Assembly (NCBI GenBank): GCA_021731085.1
Contig: JAKFYB010000029.1
Location: 1-42,053 of the forward strand
Direction: 5' to 3'
Length of the DNA: 42,053 bases
Origin: Dehalococcoidia bacterium
GTDB lineage: Bacteria > Chloroflexota > Dehalococcoidia > DSTF01 > JACRBR01
Shown: positions 24,830-32,379 of the stretch, piece after piece
Position numbering within the stretch: the first letter of the stretch is position 1
Layout of the letters: the number at the start of each line of letters is the position of its first letter
The notes under the pieces: generated by a model
Databases searched by the model: none
The model's input: the letters and a program-made list of their open reading frames with translations, nothing else
Told to the model about the DNA's origin: nothing
Program-made: the position numbers and the translations under genes

Positions 24830-25845
24830 GGACAGTCGCGTTCCTGCTCGCAGTCTTATCCTTCGCCGTTGTCGCCTTCGCATTGCCTTCCTCGTCCCTC
24901 GCAGGCTCCGGTGGCGGTTGTAGCGGCACTGCGGGAAGTGACGTGCATCGAGCCGGGCTCGTCGTCTCGTTCGGTGGCCAGCAGCCAACGCAGCGATTCT
25001 GCGTGGAGTTCACCGAGGAGTCGATCTCCGGCATCGAACTGCTCCAACGTTCCGGGTTGAGTCTCGTCACACAGATTGAAGGCGGTCTTGGTGCGGGCGT
25101 ATGCGCTATCGATGGCATTGGCAGCGATGATCCGACCAACTGCTTCAAGTACTCGACGACGCCGCCTTATCGATACTGGGTGTACTTTCGCTGGACGGGC
25201 GCCGATTCGAACGGCGCCTGGCAGTTCTCGAACGTCGGTGCCTCGACGCGCGAGATCCATGACGGCGACATCGACGGTTGGTCGTGGGGCAACGGAGCGA
25301 ACGCACCGCCGGAATCGCCCGACGGCGTACTCGATCTGCCGACCCCGACGCCACTTCCGCCCACACTGACTCCGACGCCAGTTCAGGCGACCAACACGCC
25401 ACGCCCGACGGCTACACGCGCAACGACAATTACACCGGTTCCGGCTGATACAGCCGCGCCAAACGCGACCCTGTCACCAGCGACTCCAGAGGTGGTAGCG
25501 ACTCCGACCGTTTCATCAGGGTCCGATGGCATACCGCCTCCGCCCTCGCCCGCCGACGCCGAGGTGGCCGGCGCGCAGGCGACGCCACGGCCAGCGTTGA
25601 CCGTGACGGGAGCGAGCAGCGTGGCATCGGTCACACTCACGCCTGCCGCCACGCCGACGGCGCCCAGCGGGGTCATCGTCGTCGACCCAACGCAAGCACG
25701 CGACAACGCCGCGACTGCCGAGCGAGCCGACGGTGACAGCGGGAGCGGCGGCAGCAGCGCCCTGATCGGATTTGCGCTCGTCGCCGCCGTGATAACAGGA
25801 GGCGCTGGCGTCATCCTGTATCGGAGGCGTAGTGGCGATGCTTGA
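24826..25845 (+). CDS. Membrane-anchored DUF4430 (transcobalamin beta-domain-like) protein
   Basis: A signal peptide (cleavage near LAGSGG, residue 28) is followed by a single DUF4430-type domain (residues about 40-165). It shows AGLVVSFGGQQPTQRFCVEF, then SGIELLQRSG, GVCAIDGIGSDDPTNCFKY and YRYWVYFRWTGADSNGAWQFSNVGAS, the order seen in the C-terminal beta domain of transcobalamin-like proteins. A stalk of about 130 Pro/Thr/Ala-rich residues follows, then a transmembrane helix (about 305-328) and a short basic tail (YRRRSGD). The domain would thus be displayed above the membrane near the ECF transporter. Being encoded between the ECF ATPase and S component in a B12-riboswitch operon, it most likely helps capture cobalamin, possibly as partner of the toroid protein at 20579. 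Confidence 0.87.
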   Translation: MRTVAFLLAVLSFAVVAFALPSSSLAGSGGGCSGTAGSDVHRAGLVVSFGGQQPTQRFCVEFTEESISGIELLQRSGLSLVTQIEGGLGAGVCAIDGIGSDDPTNCFKYSTTPPYRYWVYFRWTGADSNGAWQFSNVGASTREIHDGDIDGWSWGNGANAPPESPDGVLDLPTPTPLPPTLTPTPVQATNTPRPTATRATTITPVPADTAAPNATLSPATPEVVATPTVSSGSDGIPPPPSPADAEVAGAQATPRPALTVTGASSVASVTLTPAATPTAPSGVIVVDPTQARDNAATAERADGDSGSGGSSALIGFALVAAVITGGAGVILYRRRSGDA

Positions 25846-26662
25846 GGACGCACGTGCGCTGCCAATCCAACGGCGCACGCGACCTGTTCTGACGCTGTCG
25901 GCGCTCACGCTCACGGTGGCGAGCGGTGTCGGCGTGGCCGCGTTCTTGTATCCGTTCATCTTGTCGTCCGCGCCCCGCGCAGAAAGTCAGGCGCACGCCG
26001 GCGATGCGCCGCTGATGTTCGGCATTCTCGTCGCGCTGGCGGCAATGCTCTTTCTCGTCGAGATGTCATCCGGGGGGGTGAACGCGAAGGTCGCATCGGC
26101 GCTCGCCGTCCTGACCGTCGCCGCCGCAGCCTTGCGCGTGCCCGTCCTGCCCGCTGGTGGTAGCGCCTTCTTCTTTCTCATCATGCTCGGTGGATACGTC
26201 TTCGGGCCGCGGTTCGGGTTCCTGCTTGGTGCGCTGGCTCTGTTTGTGTCGTCGTTCATCAGCGGTGGCTTCGGTCCGTGGGTGCCGTACCAGATGTTCG
26301 CGTCCGGGTGGCTCGGACTGACGGCCGGGTGGCTCGGAGCCTTGCGTCCGCAGCTCCACCGTGCGCCATTGGTCGAGGTCGGTGTCCTAACCGTATTCGG
26401 CGTCGCGTGGGGCTTCCTGTTCGGCGCGATCATGAACCTCTGGTTCTGGCCATATGTGGCTTCTGGAGAATCCGTGTCGTGGGTTCCCGGTCTTGGTCTT
26501 GCCGAAACGATGCGCCGTTACTGGGCCTTCTACCTGCTGACCTCTGCTGCGTGGGACTTCTGGCGTGGCATCGCCAACGTCGTGCTCATTGCGCTGGCGG
26601 CACGGCCCGTGCTGGCGATCCTCGTGAGGTACCGGGAGCGATTCACTGTGCGCTGGGCGTAG
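25832..26662 (+). CDS. ECF transporter S component, probable cobalamin specificity (CbrT-like)
   Basis: This is a 276-residue membrane protein with six or more helices; the family-like part includes GGSAFFFLIMLGGYVFGPRFGFLLGALALFVSSFISGGFGPWVPYQMFASGWLGLTAGWLG, the glycine-rich middle typical of ECF substrate-binding subunits that are CbrT-like. It begins 14 bases before the DUF4430 gene ends (GTG 25832; ATG 25838 is an alternative), so it is translationally coupled and is the last gene of the riboswitch-controlled operon. The T and A components are encoded upstream. Cobalamin or a precursor is inferred as the substrate from the riboswitch and not from any residue. The N-terminal extension of about 30 residues is hydrophilic. 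Confidence 0.85.
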   Translation: MAMLEDARALPIQRRTRPVLTLSALTLTVASGVGVAAFLYPFILSSAPRAESQAHAGDAPLMFGILVALAAMLFLVEMSSGGVNAKVASALAVLTVAAAALRVPVLPAGGSAFFFLIMLGGYVFGPRFGFLLGALALFVSSFISGGFGPWVPYQMFASGWLGLTAGWLGALRPQLHRAPLVEVGVLTVFGVAWGFLFGAIMNLWFWPYVASGESVSWVPGLGLAETMRRYWAFYLLTSAAWDFWRGIANVVLIALAARPVLAILVRYRERFTVRWA

Positions 26663-26759
26663 CGCTGTCACCCCGTCGGCTGGCGAAACGTCAATTTCTG
26701 CAACAAATTCTGGGCAAATCCTGCGTTTCTCGGCGAACCGTGCTTGAGTCAGCGCACAG

Positions 26760-26800
26760 CTTAGCTTAGGGTTGCCAGCGAGATTAGCACCAGCTATTCC
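26760..26800 (+). promoter_or_regulatory. Promoter/operator of the HtaA gene (iron-box-like)
   Basis: TTGCCA (26772-26777) and TATTCC (26795-26800) are 17 bases apart. The spacer holds TTAGCACCAGCTA (26784-26796), and TTAGCTTAGG (26761-26770) lies just upstream. Read from 26761, 12 of 19 bases match the DtxR/IdeR iron-box consensus as I remember it. The same arrangement (CTTAG, 13 bases, ATTAGCAC) occurs before the second heme unit at 29826. Confidence 0.5.
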
Positions 26801-26826
26801 AACACAGGGTCTGAGGAGGAGCCGGG

Positions 26827-28638
26827 ATGCTGCGGAAGCAGGGCAAGAGCAGATTGGTGGTAGCAGCACTGGCCGCGGCCGTTGCGCTGGGATTTGGCGC
26901 GATGACATGGAGTAGCCCCACGGTCGAGGCCGCGCCGCAGAACATAACGGGAGGATACCTGGATTGGGGCGTGAAGGCCTCGTTCAGAAACTACATCTTG
27001 TTCGGCCCAGCGGCGGGTTCGATCACGCTCTCGCAGGGAGCCCTGCAGAACGGCGATGGTACCTTCCGATTCCCCGCTGTTGCGACAGGTTCGTACGACA
27101 GCGACACCGACACCACAACATCGTCATACTCAGGCAAGGTGTTCTTTACGGGGCACTCCGGCGCGCTCGAGATGGAAGTCACGGACATTCGGGTACAGAT
27201 CACCGGCACGACAGGCCTGCTTATCGCCGATGTCGTCAGCAGGGGTCTGGCACCGCCTGGGCTCCCAGTGGCGTACCCCGATGTTGAATTTGCAGCGTTG
27301 GATCTGACGAGTGTGCCGCCCAACGAGACGGGAACATCGGTCTCGTGGACAAACATGCCCTCGATACTAACCGCCGCTGGTGTACCTGCCTTTGCGGACT
27401 TCTACGCGGAGGGCACGGCTCTCGACCCGGTGTCACCGACGCTCCAACTCGAGCCAGAACCAATCGGTGACCTGACGTGGAAGATCTCGCAGCACGCCTG
27501 GACGAGCAGCAGCCTTTCGCCCTCGCACGCAACAGGCGCCCCGGCCGCGAAGGACGTGGTCAACGGGTTCGTCTGGCCGACGTTCGACGTGATCAACTAC
27601 GACCGCATCACGGGCGCGACGGAACTCTCGTTTGATGGATCGATAACCCTCGGCAACGTGATGCAGGGCGGCTACCGCATCATGTTCGACAACCCACGGA
27701 TCATCATCGATGAGGACAACGACGGCGAGATTCACGCCGATGTCTCGTACTGCGTCTCGGCCGCAGCCTGCCTCAATCCATGGGTTGGGCCAGCGCTCGA
27801 CGTCACGCTGACTACGTTCATCGCGAATCCGGGCGGAATCACAGACAACGGCAGCCACGTCTCGTGGACGTTCACGCCGGAGTACTCCTCCGTCGGCAAC
27901 CAGTTCGACCAGGAGTTGATCGACACGCTGGACGCCAGCCTTCGGGGTCACTTCCGCGCGACGGGCGGTGCATCAGACCCGAACAAGCCCCCGGCGCCGA
28001 TCTCTGTCCAGTTTGATTACGTCTGTCCGTCGGCCCAGAACTCGGACGCCAACTTCATCGAGAATAGCCCCTTCGTAAACGACGATGGCACGATGGTTCG
28101 TTCCGACACGGCCGGTAACGCCTGCGATGGCGACGACGACAACGACGGTCTCAACGACCTCATTGAGCTTGGGACTCCGTGCGCTTCGGCCACGGGCGCG
28201 ACCAACCCGGACGTCCGCGATTCCGACGGCGATCGCGTGCTGGACGGCATCGAGTGCACGATGAACTTCGACCCGGCAAGCGCGCTGAGCAAGCCAACCG
28301 TCGCACAGTGCGTCACTCAGTCAGGCGCGCCGATAGGCATGGACACGGACGGCGACAAGATTCGCGACTACATTGAGGTCTGCTACTACGGCACCGGCCC
28401 GACTGTCGTGGACACGGATGGCGACGCTGGGGCAACCGGCGCGAAGGATGGATGTGAAGTGGCTTCGCTGAATCCTGATCGGATCGTGAACGTCGCCGAC
28501 ATGGGTATGCTTGCGTCGGCGATCGGCAACCCCACGTTCCGGATCGCAAACGTCGACATCAACAAGGACGGTGCGTGGAACCCCGCCGATCAAGGGATCC
28601 TGGCGGGCTTCATCGCGCCAGCCGGACAGTGTCCATAA
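26827..28638 (+). CDS. Secreted HtaA-domain hemophore with TSP3/dockerin-like tail
   Basis: A signal peptide (cleavage near VEAAPQ, residue 36) precedes an HtaA heme-binding domain at about 40-200 (ITGGYLDWGVKASFRNYILFG, GDGTFRFPA, FTGHSGALEMEVTDIRVQI). Tyr56 and His110 occupy the positions of the Tyr/His pair needed for heme binding in Corynebacterium HtaA. A second HtaA-like domain (about 210-400, LTWKISQHAWTSSSL, LGNVMQGGYRIMFDNPRIII) lacks the Gly-His of the first. Then come calcium-binding DxDGDxxxD repeats (about 420-540) and a dockerin-like pair (RIVNVADMGMLAS, DINKDGAWNPADQGILAG). There is no membrane anchor, so it is probably released or held by its tail. GAGGAGGAG precedes ATG 26827. 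It stands beside heme oxygenase and HmuTUV genes and is followed by a strong hairpin. Confidence 0.88.
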   Translation: MLRKQGKSRLVVAALAAAVALGFGAMTWSSPTVEAAPQNITGGYLDWGVKASFRNYILFGPAAGSITLSQGALQNGDGTFRFPAVATGSYDSDTDTTTSSYSGKVFFTGHSGALEMEVTDIRVQITGTTGLLIADVVSRGLAPPGLPVAYPDVEFAALDLTSVPPNETGTSVSWTNMPSILTAAGVPAFADFYAEGTALDPVSPTLQLEPEPIGDLTWKISQHAWTSSSLSPSHATGAPAAKDVVNGFVWPTFDVINYDRITGATELSFDGSITLGNVMQGGYRIMFDNPRIIIDEDNDGEIHADVSYCVSAAACLNPWVGPALDVTLTTFIANPGGITDNGSHVSWTFTPEYSSVGNQFDQELIDTLDASLRGHFRATGGASDPNKPPAPISVQFDYVCPSAQNSDANFIENSPFVNDDGTMVRSDTAGNACDGDDDNDGLNDLIELGTPCASATGATNPDVRDSDGDRVLDGIECTMNFDPASALSKPTVAQCVTQSGAPIGMDTDGDKIRDYIEVCYYGTGPTVVDTDGDAGATGAKDGCEVASLNPDRIVNVADMGMLASAIGNPTFRIANVDINKDGAWNPADQGILAGFIAPAGQCP

Positions 28639-28671
28639 GGTTGACGCGGGCGTGACTCCTCACGCTTGTAC

Positions 28672-28726
28672 ATCAAACGGCATTCGCCAGGTGGTCGACT
28701 GACCATCTGGCGGATGCCGTTTTGAT
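28672..28726 (+). terminator. Long intergenic hairpin, probable terminator
   Basis: ATCAAACGGCATTCGCCAG...GGTC and its near-perfect complement GACCATCTGGCGGATGCCG...TTTTGAT form a stem of more than 20 bp with a 4-base loop (GACT). The 3' arm ends in CCGTTTTGAT, a short T-tract. It lies after the HtaA gene and before the DUF2470 gene, so it probably ends the HtaA transcript. Confidence 0.75.
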
Positions 28727-28761
28727 CCGGCCGAGTTTTGAGATGAAGGTAGAGGTGCGTA

Positions 28762-29088
28762 TTGGCCAGCAATGAACCGAAGCAGGGTGCCGTCTTCAGT
28801 GATGATGTAGTGACTGCCGTCATGCGGCACATGAACGTTGACCACTCGGAAGATTCGACGCTGATTTGCCGCTCACTCGGCGGCCAGCCTGATGCCACCG
28901 CGGCGCACATGACGGGCATAGACGAGCACGGGATCGACTTCGGGGCAACGGTCGGCGGCGGGGAAGTAGCTCTCCGCCTGCCATGGAGCCAAACACTCTC
29001 AGAGCGAGCACAGGTTCGTGTCGAAGTTGTGCGGATGTACCAGGAGGCGTGCGCCGCGCTCGGCATCGAACCTCGGGCGGCAGAGTAA
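28762..29088 (+). CDS. DUF2470-domain protein (heme utilisation-associated)
   Basis: This 108-residue protein is one DUF2470 domain: VMRHMNVDHSEDSTLICRSLGG, then DATAAHMTGIDEHGIDFGA, VALRLPWSQTL and a final helix VRVEVVRMYQEACAALG. This domain forms the C-terminal part of HugZ/HutZ heme-degrading proteins, where its histidine-rich start contacts heme, and it also exists alone near heme loci. The start must be TTG 28762, because an in-frame stop lies at 28744. GAGGTG precedes it at a rather short distance. It converges with the heme oxygenase gene, ending 24 bases from it, within the heme island. A role in heme handling is inferred from domain and context. Confidence 0.87.
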   Translation: MASNEPKQGAVFSDDVVTAVMRHMNVDHSEDSTLICRSLGGQPDATAAHMTGIDEHGIDFGATVGGGEVALRLPWSQTLSERAQVRVEVVRMYQEACAALGIEPRAAE

Positions 29089-29112
29089 GACTGCAAGGGG
29101 AATTGGCGGGGG

Positions 29113-29760
29113 CTACAGTCCCTGCAGGAGCCGCGTGTTCAGCTCGTACGCCAGCAGGACTTCGTCGATGATCCGCCGACGCTCTTCGGCATCCCACGGC
29201 GCGGCATCGAGACGGGCGCGATACTGGTCCTTGAACGCCGTAGCGTCAGCAATGCCGTCGAATGTGTAGAACTTCGCGCCGTTGCCGTTGAAGTTGTAGG
29301 TCCGGCGGATGATCTCACCAATGTGTTGGCCGCCCGACAGGTCTCCCATGTAGCGCACGTAGTGGTGCGCGACGAAGCCGCCCGCCCGCGTCAGGCATGC
29401 CTCTCTGATGCGATCACAGTAGACCGTGGTCGCGCTTGTCGGCGTGATCTTGTTCGCCCACTGTGCGCCGAGAAGATATGCCAAATCCGCCTCAAGCGCC
29501 GGCGTACGGCGAAGGTCGGCGGAGATGAACGTTCCGGCGACAGGGTCGGACGCCATCGCATCGCCCGCGTGCTCCAGCTCGCGATAGACGAAGTAGTGCT
29601 GGGCGACGAGCCGGGCATACGCCTCGAGGGCTGACTTCCCGGCGAGCAGATCGCGCACGAACGCCGACGATTGCGCGTCGCGGTGGGCCGTCATGCTTGC
29701 GGCGCGAATGTCTGCCGAGAAGGCGGTGTGGGCGGCGGCTTGTTCCGTCGTCGCGGCCAT
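29113..29760 (-). CDS. hmuO: Heme oxygenase (biliverdin-producing)
   Basis: This is a 215-residue all-helical protein with the heme oxygenase hallmarks: proximal histidine His26 in SMTAHRDAQ, and the distal-helix GDLSGGQ at 139-145, followed by YNFNGNGAKFYTF, as in Corynebacterium HmuO and the eukaryotic HO-1 family. It cleaves heme to biliverdin, CO and ferrous iron using an external reductant. No membrane tail is present, so it is cytoplasmic. It is divergent from the operon encoding the surface protein and HmuTUV, and its promoter region (a possible -35 TTGTGC and -10 TAAGAT on the minus strand) overlaps the palindrome at 29845-29858, suggesting shared control. AGGAG lies about nine bases before ATG 29760. 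Confidence 0.94.
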   Translation of the reverse strand: MAATTEQAAAHTAFSADIRAASMTAHRDAQSSAFVRDLLAGKSALEAYARLVAQHYFVYRELEHAGDAMASDPVAGTFISADLRRTPALEADLAYLLGAQWANKITPTSATTVYCDRIREACLTRAGGFVAHHYVRYMGDLSGGQHIGEIIRRTYNFNGNGAKFYTFDGIADATAFKDQYRARLDAAPWDAEERRRIIDEVLLAYELNTRLLQGL

Positions 29761-29825
29761 GCGAGGTTGACTCCTGTTTGCATAGGTTTGCGCAGCTTCG
29801 GGTGTTGCTGCTGAATCCAGAGTAT

Positions 29826-29858
29826 CTTAGTGTAAGGATGCTTATTAGCACAAGCTAA
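29826..29858. promoter_or_regulatory. Shared operator-like element between heme oxygenase and heme uptake operon
   Basis: CTTAG (29826-29830), 13 bases, then ATTAGCAC. TTAGC (29845-29849) and GCTAA (29854-29858) form an inverted repeat with a 4-base spacer. The whole arrangement repeats that before the HtaA gene (26765-26796) with the same internal spacing. It lies in the divergent gap and could control both directions. Confidence 0.5.
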
Positions 29859-29907
29859 ATCCCTTCGCCGAAGGCTAGGGGATGGTCTGGGTTCGGTCGA
29901 GGTCTGT

Positions 29908-31356
29908 GTGAACGTGTCCCTGCGAATGCCGCTTCTCAGCCTGCTCGCCATCCTGTTCCTCGCAGCCTTCGTTGCCGTTGTTCCGTCAATCAGAACGGCG
30001 TTTGCAGAGAGCGGTTCAGCTTCGGATGGGACGAGGACGCTGACCGTGTCCGACATCTCGGGCCTGAATGTCGATGGGGACACGGTGACGGTCAGCGGCT
30101 CCGGCTATGACATGGAGAAGGGCGTCTACGTCGCGTTCTGCATCGTGCCCGTGCCCGGCCAGCGGCCGACGCCCTGCGGCAACGTGGACATCAGCGGCGG
30201 CAGCACTTCGGCTTACTGGATTTCCTCAAACGCTCCTCCGTATGGCGATGGCCTGGCGCTCCCGTACGGATCCGGTGGCACGTTCTCGGTGGAGCTGTCG
30301 CTCGGTGCGACGTTCAACAATCCACCGAACGGGTCAGTCGATTGCCGCGTCGTATCGTGCGCGGTCGTGACGTTCAGTGACCACACGCGCCTGTCCGATC
30401 GCTCGCAAGACGTGATCGTGCCGGTGACCTTTGGTGGAGAAGAGCCCACCGCCACGAACACGCCACCGACGCCGCCGACCTCGACGCAGACGCCGGTCCC
30501 TGGCGCCTCATCGACGCCGGTACCGCAATCGACGCAGGCGCCAGCTACAGCAGGGCCATCTGCCGCCGCGAGCGCGACGGTGGTCGCCGTCGTCCCAACG
30601 TCACCATCAGGTGCTTCGCCCACAGGCGTAGGTACCAGCCCACGGCCGACGTTGTCGTCTACCCAGAAGACGGCAGTACCGCAGGGAACACCGCGTCCAG
30701 GCGCGAGCGTCGTCCCCACCGCCACGGGCCTCCCGGCGGTTACCACCAAGATCTCGAACAACGGACGCACGGCAACCGCTGGCGAGCTCGTCCTCACATC
30801 TTCGAAGGTTCGCCTCGAAGGTGTTGGCGGTGAGGTCAAGATCGAGGGGAAGGGCTACAACGAGTCGAAGGGCGTCTATGTCGCGCTTTGTGCGGTACCG
30901 GAGAAGGGCAAGGCCCCGAAGGTCTGCGCCGCGGGCGACGGTGTTTCGGCGTGGATTTCGTCGAACCCGCCGGACTACGGCATCGACCTGGCGGAGCCTT
31001 ACGAAGACGGCGGCAGCTTCGGAGTCGAACTCGCGTTGAAGCCGGTGATCGATACTAAAACGGACTGCCGCGTCGTTGCATGCGCGATCATCACGCGCAA
31101 TGACGACACCGCTGCCGAGGATCGTTCACAAGACGTCATCCTGCCCGTGAGCTTCGGCACGAATGCGAGCAGCGGAAGCACGCCAAAGAGTGGCGTGCAG
31201 GGCGCCGTGGCCTCCCCGACTGATGGCGGCGGTGGTGGTGGCGCGAATCCCATCGTCTGGGTCGTGCTCAGTGTCATCGCGTTGGGAGCGCTCGGTGGCG
31301 GCGCATATGGCATCTACCTCTACCAGCGCGGTCGCGTGCAGAGTGCGGGTATCTGA
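29908..31356 (+). CDS. Membrane-anchored surface protein with two neocarzinostatin-like modules
   Basis: A signal peptide (cleavage near TAFAES, residue 35) is followed by a module at about 45-175, a Pro/Thr stalk (about 178-280), a second copy of the module (about 290-418), a Gly-rich linker and a C-terminal transmembrane helix (about 446-470) with a short basic tail. Each module reads V-x-G-x-G-Y...KGVYVA(F/L)C...C...(Y)WISSN(A/P)P(P/D)YG...(E)PY..GG(T/S)F.VEL...DCR(V)V(S/A)CA(V/I)(I/V)T...DRSQDVI(V/L)PV(S/T)F. The two cysteine pairs and the closing DC...C...VSF resemble the neocarzinostatin/actinoxanthin immunoglobulin-like fold. Its gene heads the HmuTUV operon, so it probably receives heme from HtaA or the medium; direct heme binding is not shown. 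The start is GTG 29908 (GTG 29914 or ATG 29926 are possible). Confidence 0.82.
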   Translation: MNVSLRMPLLSLLAILFLAAFVAVVPSIRTAFAESGSASDGTRTLTVSDISGLNVDGDTVTVSGSGYDMEKGVYVAFCIVPVPGQRPTPCGNVDISGGSTSAYWISSNAPPYGDGLALPYGSGGTFSVELSLGATFNNPPNGSVDCRVVSCAVVTFSDHTRLSDRSQDVIVPVTFGGEEPTATNTPPTPPTSTQTPVPGASSTPVPQSTQAPATAGPSAAASATVVAVVPTSPSGASPTGVGTSPRPTLSSTQKTAVPQGTPRPGASVVPTATGLPAVTTKISNNGRTATAGELVLTSSKVRLEGVGGEVKIEGKGYNESKGVYVALCAVPEKGKAPKVCAAGDGVSAWISSNPPDYGIDLAEPYEDGGSFGVELALKPVIDTKTDCRVVACAIITRNDDTAAEDRSQDVILPVSFGTNASSGSTPKSGVQGAVASPTDGGGGGGANPIVWVVLSVIALGALGGGAYGIYLYQRGRVQSAGI

Positions 31357-32375
31357 TGTCCAGCATGAACACTCGACGAGCCGCGCAGCTATTCGCGATA
31401 ACAAGCCTCGTCGTCGTGGTCCTGAGCGCATGCAGCACCGCGACCAGCGGTAGCGATGTCGATCAGGATCCGCAGCCGACAATATCCGTCGTCGATGACA
31501 CAACCGGCGCAACGCTGCCCGTGACCGTCACGTCATCGGATGGCCGCGAAGTGACCATCACCGACACGAGCCGCATCGTTCCGCTGTGGGGCAGCCTCAC
31601 GGAGATTGCGTTCGGACTTGGCCTCAGTGAACAGGTGGTAGCGCGCGACGTATCGTCAACACTCGAGGAAGCACAAGACCTTCCCGTCGTTACGCGCGCG
31701 CACGACGTTTCGGCGGAGTCCGTGTTGGCCCTTCGACCGACCGTCGTCCTTGCGTCAGAGAACACCGGCCCGTCAAGCGCCCTCGCCCAGATCCGCAACG
31801 TCGGAATTCCCGTCATCACCTTCAAGGAGCCCGGCAGCATCGAAGACATCATCCCGCGCGTGCACGAGATGGCCGCCGCGCTGGGTGTGCCGGAACGGGG
31901 CAACGTGCTGGCAGCCCAGATCGAGCAAGAGATCGCCGCCGTGCGTGAAGGCGTCCCCCCAGGCGAATCCCCCAGGGTCGCCTTTCTCTACATGCGCGGA
32001 CAGGTCGGCGTCTACCTGATCGCAGGACCGGGTTCCGGTGCGGATTCGATGATCGCTGCAGCCGGCGGCATCGACGCAGGCACGGCGATGGGCCTCGACA
32101 ATCCCTTCACGCCGCTCACGAGCGAAGCGCTCGTGCAGTCTGCGCCGGACGTCATTCTCATGACGAGCACCGGCCTTGAGTCCGTCGGCGGGATCGAGGG
32201 CCTGCTGGAGATCCCGGGTGTCGGGCAGACACCCGCCGGCGCGAATCGACGGGTCATCACAGTCGAGGACGGGCTGCTATACAGCTTCGGGCCGCGCACG
32301 CCGGTCGCGCTCGAACTCCTCATCCAGAAACTCTACGAGCAGCCCGCGGCTTCCGCCGAACCGGTCATAGAATAG
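31356..32375 (+). CDS. hmuT: Heme ABC transporter substrate-binding lipoprotein (HmuT-like)
   Basis: A lipoprotein signal with VVLSAC (Cys26) anchors a 339-residue type III (BtuF/FhuD/HmuT) binding protein. Its two lobes are visible in SRIVPLWGSLTEIAFGLGLSEQVVARD and in FLYMRGQVGVYLIAGPGSGADSMIAAAGG, with LLEIPGVGQTPAGANRRVITVEDGLLYSFGPRTPVALE near the end. This pattern is that of heme-binding HmuT homologues of actinobacteria. The gene begins at the last base of the preceding stop (TGATG) and is followed five bases after its stop by the permease. Heme rather than B12 is inferred from the neighbours (HtaA, heme oxygenase); the fold alone would also allow corrinoids or siderophores. Confidence 0.9.
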   Translation: MSSMNTRRAAQLFAITSLVVVVLSACSTATSGSDVDQDPQPTISVVDDTTGATLPVTVTSSDGREVTITDTSRIVPLWGSLTEIAFGLGLSEQVVARDVSSTLEEAQDLPVVTRAHDVSAESVLALRPTVVLASENTGPSSALAQIRNVGIPVITFKEPGSIEDIIPRVHEMAAALGVPERGNVLAAQIEQEIAAVREGVPPGESPRVAFLYMRGQVGVYLIAGPGSGADSMIAAAGGIDAGTAMGLDNPFTPLTSEALVQSAPDVILMTSTGLESVGGIEGLLEIPGVGQTPAGANRRVITVEDGLLYSFGPRTPVALELLIQKLYEQPAASAEPVIE

Positions 32376-32379
32376 AAAC

